A stretch of 64,000 bases of DNA from Todiramphus chloris collaris (GCA_025345505.1 JANVCC010000073.1:2030930-2094929); one strand, 5' to 3'; positions 44,366 through 59,200 are shown, counted from the stretch's first letter. Notes: generated from the sequence alone by a model not told the origin. Program-made: numbers and translations.

Positions 44366-44790
44366 TCCTGAGTTGGGTTGGGGTTAATTATCACCATCAG
44401 GTGCTGGGCCAAGCAGTTGGGAGGGGCCACAGGCGGGATAAACAACTGAACCAGCCAATGGGATGTGTGGTACCACCCTGAGCCATGTCCCTATGTAAGG
44501 GGAGGGCTGGGCCAGTGAAGAGCTGCCTGGTTTTGACTTGCTTCAGTGCAGCCGGAGCAGGGAAAGCTGGTGTCTGTGGCCCAGGTAGAGCCTTCCCTTT
44601 TTCTATCACTCGTTTTGTCTATCGTTGCATTAATACTGTTGTTATTGCTTTTGCTATCTCCTCTCTTGGTGTTGTTTTGTTAATCTGTCTGCATCTCAAC
44701 CCCTGGGGTACCACCTTTTTTTTTCTTCCTCACAGCGTGACTTGATTCTGTGGTTCAGTGGTGGGGGAGTTTTCCCAGGGTAGAGGAGAC
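44366..44790 (+). mobile_element. Solo LTR of an avian ERVL-like endogenous retrovirus
   Basis: The sequence directly after the broken CR1 matches the texture of common avian LTRs: 'aactgaaccagccaatggg' (CCAAT region), 'tatgtaaggggagggctggg' (weak TATA region), 'ttgcattaatactgttgtta', 'tctcaacccctggggtacc' and a T-rich run before CAGCG. No internal retroviral genes are present, so it is a solo LTR. Exact ends and target duplication were not found; the family is from memory. Confidence 0.55.
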
Positions 44791-47755
44791 CTGTGCTGAT
44801 TCTAAAATCACATGGCTCTGCCTGTGCAGGCTGTGCATCCCCACCAGGGATGCTGGTGCAGCCAGGGTGGGCTCTGGTGCCCTCCTACCCCCCTGGCCAT
44901 GCCCCTGCCCAGCCAAGGGACAGCGCTGGGCTCCTGGTGCAGCACAGCAAGGACACCACACGGCAAGAGCTGTAAAAACTGCTGTAAATTCAGCTGCTAC
45001 TAGAGGGCAGAGTGAGCCAGGCCAGACAGGTTTTGTAGCTGGGTGAGGAGCTGGAATGTGGGAAACCGTGTTTGCTTCCCCTTTCACCGAGGCTTGCAGG
45101 GGAAGAGGGAGAGAACTCCAGCGGTGCGAGGGATGATCTGTGACACGGTTTGAGGTTTGGAGGGAGATGACTCACGCTTTGATTTCTTCTTCTGGTTTGT
45201 TTTTTTTTTCTCCCCACGGAGCGCTGCAGGGCTGGATTAAGCCGTGTTTGTCAGGAAAGCACAGCAGCAGGGTGAAGCTCCCTGCTCCCCAGCCCAGCAG
45301 GCAGCGGCACCCCCAGCCCTGGGCGCTGCCGTGACCTGTCTTGGTCCTCATCAAGAGGAGAAGATAAGAACAGACACATGGGGAGGGCATCCCGAAAGGG
45401 ACAGCTGCCATAGCCTGCTACCTTGCTAGGCTGGACCTAAGGGTCTGGCACAAAGCTCTGTCCAGTCCCAGTGCTCATCTCTCTTGCAGGCAGCAGCATA
45501 AGGGCAGCTTTGATGTGCCCAGAGGTGCTCGGGCAGGTCTGCAGCCTCTGCCAGCCCCAGGGACCTTCCTTGAGGGGCCACTCAAGCAAACTGCTTCAGA
45601 TTCAGCCTGGACATCCTTGGCGGGCTGTGCTGTCTCTGTGCTGCTGTATGAACTGGTGCTACTGGAGGTGCTTTCACCTCAAAAAAATGAAGTAGAATTT
45701 TTTCCCTGACCCTAACAGAGACAGAAGTGCAGCCAGTCAGGGCAAGGCAGGCTGATGCTCTCCTCCCAGGCCCAGCACAGCCTATATCAGCACCACTTCA
45801 TTGCAAGGAAAGGTATTTGGAGGACAGTTTCAGCCGGAAGGTGTGAGCAGCCCCCTCTGCCATGGCCTGAGCTGAGATCTGCCAGACCCTGCCTGCAGCT
45901 GCCTGTCACATCCAGCCCTTCCTTGGAGCAGCGCCAGGGCTCTTTGAGATGGCAGGAGCAAGTCAGCACGTCAAGAACCTGCCAACTGCCAGGAGCAAAT
46001 CCAATGGGTGACACAACCCCAGGAGCCCCGTGGCCACCTCCCACCTGGGCGAGCGTGCTCACAGCCCCTGCACATGCCTGAGCTCAGAGGGCACGGGCAG
46101 CGTGCCCGGGATGCCCCATGTGGCTTGGCCATCTGGTCCACGTGCCACAGGGGTGGTCGGAGAAAGGCAGAGCCGGAGACAGATGGAGAAGCCAGGGAGC
46201 ATCAGCCCCGCTCATGTGCACAGGGGACCTTTGCTGTCTCACTGTCTCTGGGAGTTTCTTGAAGCTCTTCTTTGTCTCTTGACCAGCTCTACAGATCAGA
46301 AGCATCTCTTTCTGTGCCCCCACCCCGAGCTGTGGGAGGGGATGAGTTGTGCCCGGTGTCAGTGCTGTGGCAGGGTTCAGGCAGGCACCAGCACCCATGT
46401 AGCTGAGCAGCACCCGCAGCCCCAGGCCAGCCTCTCTCCAGGCTCTTCCTCTCTCCGCACAGCAAATGTGGTGTCTTTGTGCAAGATTTTTCCTTCTCCA
46501 CGTGCAGGTTGGGTCTTAGACTGGCAGTGCCCTCCTGCTCAAGCTTAGCTGCATGAACTGGCCGCACTGCTGCGGTTCTGCTCCCAGGGCTGCTCATGCT
46601 GGAGATGCTTGCCCTGCATGGAGAAGGGCAGGTAGTTCTCCTGGCTGTGCAGCTCCACGCTTGCTGCAAACAGCCTGGAGACAACATCATGCCATTCAGG
46701 GTCTGGGATGTGCCCCACGGCCTCCAAACTGAGAAGCTAATGGGGGAATTTGCTCTGTCCCCAGATAAACTCCACAATTACCAGTTACTACCACCATGGA
46801 ACAACTTATCCTGGGGGCACATCCACAAACTTCTTTGCTAGTGATGCCCTGAGCACCTCAAGGTTTTAAGCCTACTCGGAGTCAACAGTGGCTCCCACAT
46901 CAGTGGTACTGGGGACAAAGAGGCAAGCGGTGGCATGGGGTGAGCACTCGGCCAAACCCCCCCGTGACTCCAACTCCATCGCACTCAGCTCGGCAAACCA
47001 AGCACCGTGTACCTGGAGTCGGACGCTGGGAAGCTGCCAAATCCCAGCTCCATTTTGGTGTGGGTTGCAGACCCCGAGCTGGTGCAGGAGGAGGTGCCCA
47101 GCCACCACCGCCACTGCGCACGCTTGCCTCCCGTGCAGGCTGCTGCAAGGGTTGAGATAATCCTGGGTAATTCCTGACTTCCATGGAAATGCCTCCAGGC
47201 CGTGATGATTATCGCTGTAATTAGCCTCTCTGATTTTTCTTGGTGTTCTATAAAATATTAATTTACAGCTGGATTCTTGCCTCCTTTGTGCGCCAGCTTG
47301 AGCTCTTCCCGGCAGCAGAGCATCTCTGGCACCTCTCGCCGAGGTCCTGTGGGGTTACACGGCAGAGCTGGGGCGGCCGCTGGCAGCTGGGTGGTTGTTG
47401 GGGTTGGTGACTCCAGCCAGGAGCTTCCACTTCCCAGCAGGAACATGCCCTCCTAGCTTCTCTTTTAAAGGAAAGATTCAAAACGGGTGAAGCACTCTCA
47501 GAAAGCACCCTCCATGCCTCTTCACCTGGACAGCGAAGGTCAGCAAGCAGCTAAACTGCTTCGGAAGACAACACACATCCATCCTGCTGATCTGTTTGGG
47601 CCAGAAATAGTGGTTTTGCTCAACTTCATGTTAAATGGTGTGGGGCAGCAACTGTGTCTGAGCCTGGCTACGCTTCTCGCCCAGGCTGCAGCCACTGGAG
47701 TGAACGTGGTGCTGCGATTTCTGCCACCAAAATGAAGTCAAATGCAGGACCTGAT
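44791..47755. other. Intergenic non-coding stretch
   Basis: No exon or named repeat is recognised. A short AT-rich patch at 47195-47275 (GTAATTAGCC, AAAATATTAATTTAC) is the only compositional feature. Confidence 0.45.
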
Positions 47756-48195
47756 GTCACACAGAACCAGAGAATGGCTGGATTTGGAAGGGACCTCTGG
47801 GGATTGTGTGCTCCAACTGCCCTGCTCCAGCAGGGTCACCCAGAGCAGGGAGCCCAGGATCCCCTGGTCCGGGTGGGTTTGGAATCTTTCCAGAGGAGAC
47901 TCCACAACCTCTCTGGGCAGCTTGGTGGCTCTGCCACCTTCACAGGAAAGTTTATCCTCCTGTTCAGATGAAACCTCTCGGGTTCCAGTTTGTGCCCGTT
48001 TTTTTGCCTGTTGCCCTTTGCTTCTGGGCACCAGTGACAAGAATCTGACCCCATCCTCTTGCCCCCCGGGGCCCTTTAGCTCTTGCTCAGCATTGCTCAG
48101 CTCCCCTCTCGGGCTGCTCTTCTCCAGCTGCACAGCCCCAGGGCTCTCAGCCTTCCCTTGTTACAGAGATGCTCCACTCCCCACAACTTCATTGT
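47756..48195 (-). mobile_element. CR1 LINE fragment
   Basis: About 440 bp of minus-strand CR1 (on +: 'cacagaaccagagaatggctggatttggaagggacct' through 'gctcagctcccctctcgggctgctcttctcc'). A diverged subfamily copy. Confidence 0.82.
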
Positions 48196-51039
48196 GCCCT
48201 GAAAACCCGCTGCTCACACCAGCACTTTTTAGTAGCTTCGTTTTTCAGCCATACTTAGTAGAATTGTCTTTAATCTCGCTGTCGAGGTGGAAAATACCAA
48301 CTCTAGTATTTTGATCCCCAACCTTGGTAGGGTCAGGCAGAGAAAGGATGCCTTGGCGTGTGCTGTGCCTTGGCTGGGTGTGAGAGGTGGCAGCCCCACT
48401 GTGCCGCCTGCCACCCAGCTGCCCACTCTCGGGGTTTCTCTCCTTTGAAGGCAGTGCCAGCAGCACCACAAGCCCTGCTCCCCTCGCTGCCTCCTCACCA
48501 TGACACGTCTCGGGCACCGGATCCAGTGTCCCAGCGCCCCGACCGCCGCCGTGTCACTTCAGGCTGCCCCAGCTTTGTTTATTCCTCTAGGATAATGTCT
48601 CTGTCAGGCCAGATGTAAAGGTTGTCTGAATGAAGGCTGAAATCCGAAGAGAAAAGCATTGCTAATGACTGGAAGGGGTTGTGCCCAGCATGCGGATGTT
48701 TCTGCTGGGAGCTGCTTGCTACCAGAGCTGTTTTGCCGGTGCCTTCGGCCAAGCAGCAGAGGTTGTCAGCGGTGTTTTGTCCTCAGGACAGCTCTACGTG
48801 TCCCTGCACCACTCCGCAACACCGGCTGAAACAAAGCCAGGTTGTGAACCCGCCAGGAATTTGTATTCTCCTCTGAGGCCACGTCCCCCTGTGATATTTC
48901 CCAAGGTGTTTGCATAAGATATTTCCATTCGGTCACTCCTCCACTTCTGCAAAACCAAACACACACGTTTTGTAGCTGCCAATCCCTTTGGCAAAGGCTC
49001 TGGCACCACATTTCGGAGACAAGCAACAAGCTGCTGACAGCCACGCTTTGCCCGGGCAACCGAAGGCCTGTCGGCTGTGACGTGAGGTGCTCCCTGCCAG
49101 CTCTCCAGGGATGTCGGATGCGGGTCCTGGAGATCCTCGCTCGGCCGTGGCCATCCACTGCATCCCTTACTGAGCGTGGCTTTGAGGAATGCTCTCACGG
49201 ACACTGAAGGGCGTTTTATCACCGAGTGCAAGCAGGGAAGAGCAGTTTTATCTGTTTTTTTCTCTCTGTTTCATTCAGCTTGCAGTTATGGAGATGCAAA
49301 ACCCCTGGGTGTCATGCTCCAATCTAAATAAAACCTGGTTTTACACCAGAGAGCAGAGCCTGGTGCTGCCAGAGCTTTCCAGGCTCAGCTTCCTCCTGGT
49401 CAAAGCCTTCATCAGCTTGCACAGCCCAGCTCTTCAACCTTCCCTTCATTCCGTCCCTGCCCCATGATTTTATCTCACTGGTGTTTAGAAAGCTGCAGCG
49501 ATGCCCGGCACAGCCAGTGCCAGAAAATGCTCCTTCAAGGCACTGTGCAGCCAACATCCAGAAGAGATGCTGCTCAGTGAGTTTCCTGTCTGGGTCAAGG
49601 TCCACAGTTAATATTAACCCCTTGCTTCCCACTCCATGAGACTCTTCTGCAGCTCCAGAGAGGACAAGCCTCAGCGAGATGGTGTGTGCTGTGGCAAAGG
49701 GCTCTCCCACCTCTCTCTCCACTGCTTTTAATCCAGCCCCAGCTCTGCTGCTGTGGGGAATTAGCATTTTGGGGGGGCAGCTCCCCTGTGTACAGCCCGG
49801 GGTACTCCAAAGGCTTTCCCTCTCCGATTGCTGGGGCTTAACAGAATAAAATCAGCAGGCCAGCAACTTCAGCCGGCCTTATGGCGAACGGGTGATGAAA
49901 ATTCAGCACTGCAGCTCCTGGTGTCGGCAGAGGGCAGTGGAAGATGCTCCCAAGCCTCCCCCAGCCATGCTGTGGAGATGGGGATCCGGGGAGGAGACTC
50001 CACCAGAAAGGAAGGGAAATAGAAATGCAGTTCCTCCAGCAGCGAGACGGACCCGAGCGTGGTGTTACCGCCGGGCACCCCACGGGGTCGGGGGGGGGAT
50101 TTGGGCTCATCGATGGGTGCGGCGGCAAAGCGGGAGGGCGAGGGGAGGAGGCCGTGGCTCCCACCGTCGCGCCCCTTTGTCTCGGGTTCTCGCCAACACG
50201 CATGGTCGCCAACAACCACCGCTCCTCATCCTCCGGGTGGGAGGAAGCGGATGGTGATGGAGTAGTGCTGGAGCCGGCGGCGATTTGCGGCCAGGAGCAG
50301 GCGGGCAGGCCGAGGAGAGGATTTTTCTGGCTGTAGCAATGTCCAGGGGTTGGGGGGGTCTTCGCCAAGCCCGGCGAGCTGCAGCGTGTAGGTGAACTCA
50401 TTCTCGGCCCGTGGCTGGGTGATGGCTCTCCAGTGGCGGGAGAAACGGGGAGACGATGCTGGTGGTGCGGCCCTGCCCACCGGCTCCTCACCCTGCCCTG
50501 CTGCCTCGCCAGGCGCTCGTAATTAATAACGCTGGAGGTAAAGAAAGAGCAGCGTGAGGTTGGGCTGTATTATTTTACTCTGATAGGAATCTGACACTGA
50601 CACAGCCATTAGGGTAAAGAAAGAATAATAACTTCGACTTGGCGTATCTTGAAGTGTAAATACCTTCGGCGTGTGAAAAGACAGGCTTTAATACATTGGT
50701 GGGTTTGTAATTATTTATTGAAAGAGGAGAAAAGGCAGAGCTTACGGCAAAACAAGACAAGAGGCGAGAAGAGCAGCTTCTGGCCAGGTTTGTCCTGCTC
50801 GGCGAACCCCAGTGCCGGGGCCATGTGGGGTGACCCACAGCCCTTGGGGAACATCCCACTGCTGGGATGAAGCTGCGGGCTCCTCATCACCCTGCAGCAA
50901 GAAGCTTGAGTGGTTTTGGGTGGGGGGGTTCAAAAAAACACTCCCATAACTTTCTGGGGCAGAGGGGAGCCAAAAATCGGCCTGGCAAACCCAGCGTGAA
51001 ATGAAATAAATCCCCTCGCCGAGGCTGCGTTTCGTCACC
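48196..51039. other. Intergenic stretch upstream of SLC16A2
   Basis: No gene recognised. An AT-rich patch with homeodomain cores (TCGTAATTAATAACG, TTTGTAATTATTTATTG) lies at 50515-50725, about 1 kb upstream of the SLC16A2 start and a candidate regulatory element. Frames at 49838-50491 (minus) and 49944-50336 show no homology. Confidence 0.4.
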
Positions 51040-51399
51040 CGCTCGGCCTGCTCCCCGGTGCTTCGTTTCTCTCGGCCGGTGCAGCGGGGAGCGGCAGCAG
51101 CATCCTCCCGCCGCGGCCATCGAGGGCCCCCCTCGTCGTCCCCTATGTCCCGTCCCCCCCCCCCGCCGTTAACCGGGCTGTTCCCACCACCCCCCGGGAT
51201 GCTCCGGGAGGCAGGCAGCCGGCACTCTCCCGGACCGGGTGTCAGCCGGTGGCTCCCGCACCCCGGCCGGGCCCCGCGGAGGCGGTGCTGGCTGCGGGGG
51301 CCCGCCCCGGAGCTGCGCTCGCCGCAGGATGCAGCGGCGGGGGCGGGGGCGGCCCGACAGGCGATGCGGGGCCGCGGCCGGGCCCGGAGCCGCCTTTAA

Positions 51400-52218
<819 letters not shown>

Positions 52219-53089
52219 TAGCCGTGGCTATATTTATCTCCGACGGCATCATGTGTTTCTAAGCTCCTATGTACTCAATTAAAAGTAATTCATTTGAAAA
52301 GCATGCCCTTAGCTTGTCCTGCCTGGTGTGTGTTGTGGGAGCGAGGAGAGCAACGCTGGTGAATCAGCTGGCGTGTGTGAGCCACCCCCTTTATTTTTCG
52401 TTATTCGTATCATTGGGTTTTTCAAGCTGGCTGGCTGGCTGGCTGCCGGGGGTGGCTGCAGGAGAGCATCTGCCTCGCCAACAGCCTTCCTCCCAGTCGT
52501 ATCCATTCAGCGGGAAAGCCGATGTAGGGCAAGTCTGGCAGCGCCGCCTGCGCGCTCACACTGAGCACGGTGCGGGGTCTCCAGTAGTTAACATCCCTTA
52601 ACAGCCAGACCCATAAACTGCACCCCAGCGTGTATCTTGGTAGGACCTACAGGATCAAGACTGTGTAGTGTTAACGGGGAGAAATGGGACATGTCTCGCT
52701 GCAAAGCTCCTACTGTTTAGACTTGGCAGAAGGGCACCGGCCTGCTAGGGTGGTGGTCCCAGCGGGTGCGTGATGGACACTGGTGTCCGGAGGCCCGGGT
52801 TTGTCCCACGTCTTGGTATCCTTCCCAAGAAGATCATATTTGTCTCTGTGATGGACACCCATGGCCCACCTTGCTTTTATATGGAGCGTGGAGACAAGCA
52901 GTTGGTGTTGAGGGAACCTGCTTGTGGTGGCTTCCTGTCTCTGGATGGGACAGAGCCCGAAACCAAAGTGGGAGCATGCTGCGGAGAGAGCCAGTGCGGG
53001 GAGGCACGTGAAGACCCAAAAGTCTTATTTTGGGGACCGGTGTTGCCTGTGTTCCCTCCGCTCAGCAGACGCGTGCCTGGCGATCACGG

Positions 53090-53290
53090 CCGCGAGCGCG
53101 CCACGATGAAATACCTTCCGAGCTGCACCACATCTACAGATCACGGATGAACTCCGCGGGGCCGTTACCGGAGAAACGAGGTGATTGTGTAATTATGGGC
53201 AGTAACGGAGCGCCGCGGAGAGCTGTGGATGTGCGGCCACTTGTAATTAGGGTGATTGATGGGCTGTGTGAGCCTGCGTGTGATCCCCAG
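53090..53290. promoter_or_regulatory. Candidate enhancer in SLC16A2 intron 1 (homeodomain-rich)
   Basis: CpG-bearing unique words (ACGGCCGCGAGCGCG, CCGCGGGGCCGTTACCGG) alternate with TGTAATTATGGG and CTTGTAATTAGGGTGATTGA. Similar texture recurs at 53480-53620 (GGTAATTAAATTGCC, CGTTAATGACC). Inferred from motif density. Confidence 0.27.
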
Positions 53291-56200
53291 GAAGCTCATC
53301 TCCTAGCTCGCTGTTTCCTGCTCCCTGTGATCCTATCTAGAAAGCCTAAGGCAGAGCTCTAAAGGTAGAAGCAGCAACAAAAGAAATTAAATGCTGCGAG
53401 TTCTGGTGGTTTCAAGGCTCCGTGCCCAAGACGGAGGTTGTAGGAGTCAGCATCTGCCTCTTGCTCCTGCGTTTTATTTATGGCTATGACCGCGCAGAGG
53501 CCTCGAAAAAGAACGGTGTGTGGGTGTGCGAGGTGAACCCGGGCTCGGTAATTAAATTGCCTGGGTGACGAATACATGCGTTTTGGTCGGGGCGCTTAAC
53601 GAAGAGGCCGTTAATGACCCCCGCGCCGCGATGCACGGGGCCGAGTGCTGCCGCCGTGCCGGGGAAGGCTGCGGGGCGGGGGCCATGGTGGGAGAGGTGG
53701 CGGTGATGGAGCCCGTCTGCAGCCGGCGACGCGGTACCTCGGGGGCTGCAGCGGCGCTGTCTGGGGCTGAAGGCAGCGGGGTGCAGCGTGGGGGCCCCCT
53801 CCCCCCCCCCATCCAGCCTTTTCCCCTTCGTTCCCACCCCTCCCCGCTCAGGGTTGCATAATTTCCCCACGGCGCTCGTTTGCGTGCAAACATAATCAGG
53901 AAAATATTGTAGCTCCTTTCCGAGCGTTAAGTGATATGGCCTTCCTGAAAAGACTGGCGCTGTCTGTTTGTCCTCCGATGTCCGTCTGCTCCTACCGGCT
54001 GCATGCAACGGTCCGATCCCGGGGTCCCACTTGTCCCCAACACCAACTGGGAGCAGACCGGGGGGGGGTGAGGACCCATTCCCCCTCCACCACCGGCATT
54101 CAGCACGGCCGTGGGTGCATCGCTTAGCCTTTTGGGTCTGCTGTTAAATCTCCTCTCCATCCCCAGGCAGGTGGGTTTGTATCAAAGAGGGGGCTGGGTG
54201 GCGAAACGGGGAGTAACGTGGTAAACCGGTCAGGCATCCCTTTAAAAATAGGGTTATGTTTATGCTAAAGCGGGTACTAGTCTGCACTAAACAATAGCCG
54301 CCCCAGCGCACGGCTATAATTATCAAGGTTTATTTCTTGTTTGCATTGGTCACGTTTTTCTCGCGTTTGATCTTGAGAAACGCAGGATCCGCGGAGTTCA
54401 GGTTTGGGGTCAGGCTTGGAAAACAAACCCTCGCGCAACAATGCATTGAATGCATAGGCTCCTACGTTTAAAGAAATATACTGCGGCCGCGTATATCAAC
54501 AAGCAGCGCTGCCGGGCCGAGGCGGGCTGGCTGCCGGGACCACCGCGTGCCCCTTCGCCGTGGGACGTCGGAGCGGGGACTTTGCAAGGCACACTCTGTG
54601 CTTTTGGGTTTGTTTTCTTTCGGGGGGGGATGGAGGGCTCGGGGAGGGATCGGAGAGAAAGGAATACAGAGAAAAAAAAAAAAAAAAATATACATGTGAG
54701 CGCTCGGCCAGGCAAAAGAAATAAAATAAAATAAAAAATCAGTCTCCTCTGCTGGCAAAGTGTTGAGTGATGCTTGAAAGTGTTTGTTGGGAGATGAAGG
54801 GTGGAGTTTCCCTCGGGTTGTACAAGGCTCGTTCTGGTGGTGAGGGATCCACAGGGCACGGTGTTGGCCTCACTCAGTGTGGGCTGAGCTAAGGGATGGA
54901 TGAGCCACCCCAGTGCGCTCGTCTTCCCCAGCTCCACAAGCCGATTTGAGCGTCAGAACGGTCTTGATAAGCTTTAACTGGGCACTGACCCTCTTAAATC
55001 GATGTCTGCTCTGCTGCTGCTTGGATGCTTTCCCAGCCTCAGGATAGGTGAGCCTGTCACCAGCAAGAGCTTTGCCCTCAGCCAGGAGGTCTCGCTCAGG
55101 AGACATCCCATTTGTGCCCAAGCCCTGGCAGGGTGCTCCAGCTACCTGGAGAGAGCCGGGAGCGTGGCACTCCTTGGTGCACCTTGTTCCTCCAAACCCA
55201 TGCTTGGAGGTCTGGCAAGCACTGGTGGGGCAGCCTGGAGAGGGACATTGATTTCTAAGAAAAATGTTTGTTTATCTTCCCCCCCCCACCCCCTCCACTT
55301 TGTGTCACTATCCCAGGTATAGATTAACTCTCTTTGCTTAATATTTAATGTTTGGGTTGCTGGAAATGGGAGCTGCAAGCACTCGGAGATGGCCTGAGGA
55401 GATGGTCTGGTTTGGCTGCAGCTCCTCTGAGTGCATCCGTGTGTCCAGCAGCATCCCCCAGTCTACGTGTGGGAATGTAGGGAGCAGCTTCCCCACTTTA
55501 GGCCAGGCCCAGCCAGGGAGCAGTGGCTGCCAGAGTGCCCAAGGAAGCTGGACTGGTGTATGGACCATAGCCCTTGGCTTATTGCATCTCATTGTGGCCA
55601 CAAGGCCAAGGCATTGCTGGTGTTGGCCAAGGCATCTCCAGTGTCAGGGCAGAGCTGATGTCATCTTTATACCTGAATTCCCATCAGTTTCGTTGGGGAA
55701 TTTCTTCGTGAGCACTGTTTTCACATCCCTAGGACAGGTGACCTTAGCTGGAAAAGGCTGATTTTCCTCCAGCACCATAATGAAGGTTTGGTAAGAAAAA
55801 GTGAGTTGGTTTCTTGGAGAAAATAAAGCACTTTGGTGCTAATAGTCATAGGGAAAGGTGGGGAGGAGAAGCCATGGACTCTTCTCTGGGCTGAAGAAGA
55901 GTCCCAGGGCAGGTGAGCGTGGCTGGAGCACTGGGAGCTGAGCAGGGAAACACCAAGGGAAGAATAAATCGCCAGAGGTAATTATTGGAAATGGTCCCGG
56001 TGAGATTTCAACCACACTCTGTGGCCTGGGTGAGACCAAACAGGGGCAGCTGCCACAAAACCGTGCTCTATTTAGCCTGCTGCAACAAAACACTTCTACC
56101 CAGGCATTGGGTGGACTCTCGCCGACGAGTTACCAACCGGTGGTAGATCTGATGGGTGTCGTCACCCAGTGCTGGTGATGCTGAAGTTGATACTGTGGTT

Positions 56201-59200
56201 GTCACCTTCTGACCCCAACCTGCAGGATTTGGTGCTTCTATTCATTGTCAGGGAGCTAAGATGGCCTTATTTCACAGATTTCTTTGGCCGAGGGTACTGT
56301 GGACCTCAGTGTTCCTGGGGGGGAGGGGGTTTCCCCAGCTCCATCTGGGTTTCCAGCCCTCCTCCCCGCTTCCTAACCCTGCGGAGGGATGTGCTGTCCT
56401 GAACAATATTTGCATAGCTCACACGGGGATGTAAACCTGGCAAAAAGAGCCATAAAGCCTTTTATCACCTGGCCTTGCTAGCTGGGGAGTGCAAAGGGCA
56501 CCATGGTGCTTTCCCAGTTTAGCAGGGGTTTCCTGTGCTGGGATACCAGTGCCGGTCTCTTCCCCGACTCGGCTGTCACCCTTTTGGGAGCCGGAGAGCG
56601 CAGGAGAACAGGGGCGAATTTCAGAGGAACTGGATTTCCATCACTCGAGCCGAGTGCAAGGTGCGGTGTGAGATAAAGCGGGCTGCAGAGCAAACAAAAC
56701 ACAGTCGTGGCATTAAAACCCGGTTCTCGGGGCCGTCGGGAGCGATTAAGGTTATTAGGAGGCCAGAGCACTGTTTCTAAGGGAGGTTCTTGTTTTTGCA
56801 GACCGCAGGGGCTCTCTCAGCCGGCACACTCGCCCTTTTAGTGGGTTTTAATTTCTTTTTTTTTTTTGAAGTGTCCTCCACCAGCCAGCCAAGGAGCTGC
56901 TCCAGGCTCGGTTCTATTTTCCGGTGGCCGTCGTCCTCGAGCGGTGGCAGCTCCCATGACCTTGCTGTGGTATGTGAAGAACCAGCACATGGGGCTGTAT
57001 AATTGGTTTGGGGGGGATTTTTTTTTTTTTTTGGGGGGGTTCCTTTCAGTTAGAAAAACCCAAACGAATCCACTCCACCTTGCTTGGATTTGATGGTAGT
57101 TTCAATGTCGAAGGCACTGCGTTTCAGCCCCGGCGCTGAGACTGGGTTGGGAGGAAGAGTAGGAGGGATTGGAGGGGTGAAGGGGGTGGATGCTGCAGGG
57201 TACGGGGCCAGGAACGGTGTGGAGATGTGGGGTGAGATGGGGCGTGATTCAGTGCAACACGCAGCTGGGAAAGAGCAGTTTGGTAGTTTAATTTCCCTCT
57301 TTTGGGGGGAAATCCAGGCGTTTGGCAAATCACCCTTTAATCACCCTCAGCGCCTGGAAGCTGACCATCAGCTGGGGTGGTTGACATCCAGCACCTTAAA
57401 ACAGACCTGATCATCGGGTTGGGTGAAAGCCTGTAGCCGGAAGGTACCGCTGCCCTCACTGGCGTGGGCATTGTCACCAGCATCCCACCTCCTGGCCCCG
57501 AGGTGGCTCCTCTGCCTCCCTCCCTCCTCATCCCACACGTTAGGGATGTGTCCGTTCACGGGGTTCATCCTGCTTGTGGGGTGGCACTGTCAGGTCCCTC
57601 ATGCCACCGTGTACCGGGCGAGTCGGGGGAGGAACCGTCATCCCAAAAATCCAGCGGTGTGATGGAGACCACCAGGCTGGGGGCACATGGAGCTGAGGCT
57701 GGAAGATTCCCCGTGGGGGAAGGAGGAATAACCTGGGTTTCCACCATCCCAAGGCTGGTTTTGCATCCTGGGTTTGAGATTCCCATGGAGGGGGGCCATG
57801 GATGGCATCAAACTAAGCCCTGCTCCCACCACGCTATGCAGAGCTAATCCGGGTGGGATGGTGGCACCCGCTGCACCCACGGGGGATTTGAATCTGTCGG
57901 CACCGTCTCGATATAGGGCACGGGTAACCTTTGGCTTTTTTATCCCGGTGACTCCTCGGGACCTCTGCCAAAGCGTCGCGGCGTGCGTGCCAGCGCTGGA
58001 GTGACAGTGCGGCTGGGCAGAGCGATGAGCGGGCTGGCGGGCACCTCAGCAGCGCTTGGGTCAGTGCCACGTGCTCTTGCTCTCTCCCGCCGCCCGCCAT
58101 GCGGGCTCCCGCAGCGATGTCGTGTGTCCCCCCCCTTCCCTTGTTGGAAACAGCTGAGGCTTCACCTCTCCTTGGTAATTGGGGTCTTGCCCGCTGCTGG
58201 TTGGTGTCCGGGTGTCGGAATGAATTTTCTGCCTTGTCGCTAAATACGTTGGCTTCTCCCGCTTGCTTTTTTTGGGGGTGATGCCACCCCCCTCCCCCCC
58301 AGCGGTTTTCTATGAGCTGGGCAGGGTATGGGGGATGATGCCAGCATTTCCCACCCAGGACAGTGGCCGTGCACCCACTTCTTGCAGCCGGCGTTGCTTT
58401 TTCCCCAGCTCTCTGCAACCATGAGCCTGCATGTTCACGGTGGCACCGCAACCCGCTCTGGCACTGAAGGGCGAGAGCACCGGGTATCCCCGGTACGTGG
58501 GTAGAACACGCATGCAAAAAAGCTGTGCACCCATCTCAGCAGGGATTTGTCGGGTTTTCCCTTCCTCTTCCTCGAAGGATTGATCATTCCCTATTGCAAG
58601 GGAAGATGATGCCACCTTCTGACCTTCATCCCTGTAGAAAAAAGGCCTGGAGGAGGGGGGTGTGCCCAGCTGGGCATCGCTCAGGGACTTTGCCCGGCTC
58701 TCGTGCTGGGGCATCGCCCGGTGCTCGCCGCAGGCGCAGGGGAACTCTGTTCACTCCGGGCTCTTTCCGTGCACTCGCTGCGAGGCAGTTGAGGCGGTTG
58801 CAAAAGCCACATGACGTGTGCTGGGAATTGCTGCAACACGCTTGCTCGCAGGCGCGAACCATTCCAATCTCTCTCCCCGGCACCTTGTACAACAGGTCCT
58901 GCCAGCTGCCGGGGCAGGCGGGACGTGGGGCTGCCCGCAGTGCCCTGCCTGGCACCGCTGCCTGCCCGCGGTCCGTGCCGCGGGTGGCAAAGCTCCTGCC
59001 ACTGCTTCATCCTCTTGTCAAGCACACCCATGGGGCAGAGGTGCTGCCCTTGGAGGGTGGCACAACCCCAGGGTCCATGAACACATTTTCAGGCTTTACC
59101 TCCTATTTATTTGCAGAGCCCTAAAGAAAATTCCCTGATGCGAGAGCTCACCCCGTGCACCCAGCACATCCCTGGAGAGCCAGAATGGGGCAAAACCCTT

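Noticed and set aside
57834-58517. 227-codon minus frame in SLC16A2 intron 1
   Set aside because: No family resemblance; overlapping frames in other phases are equally long.
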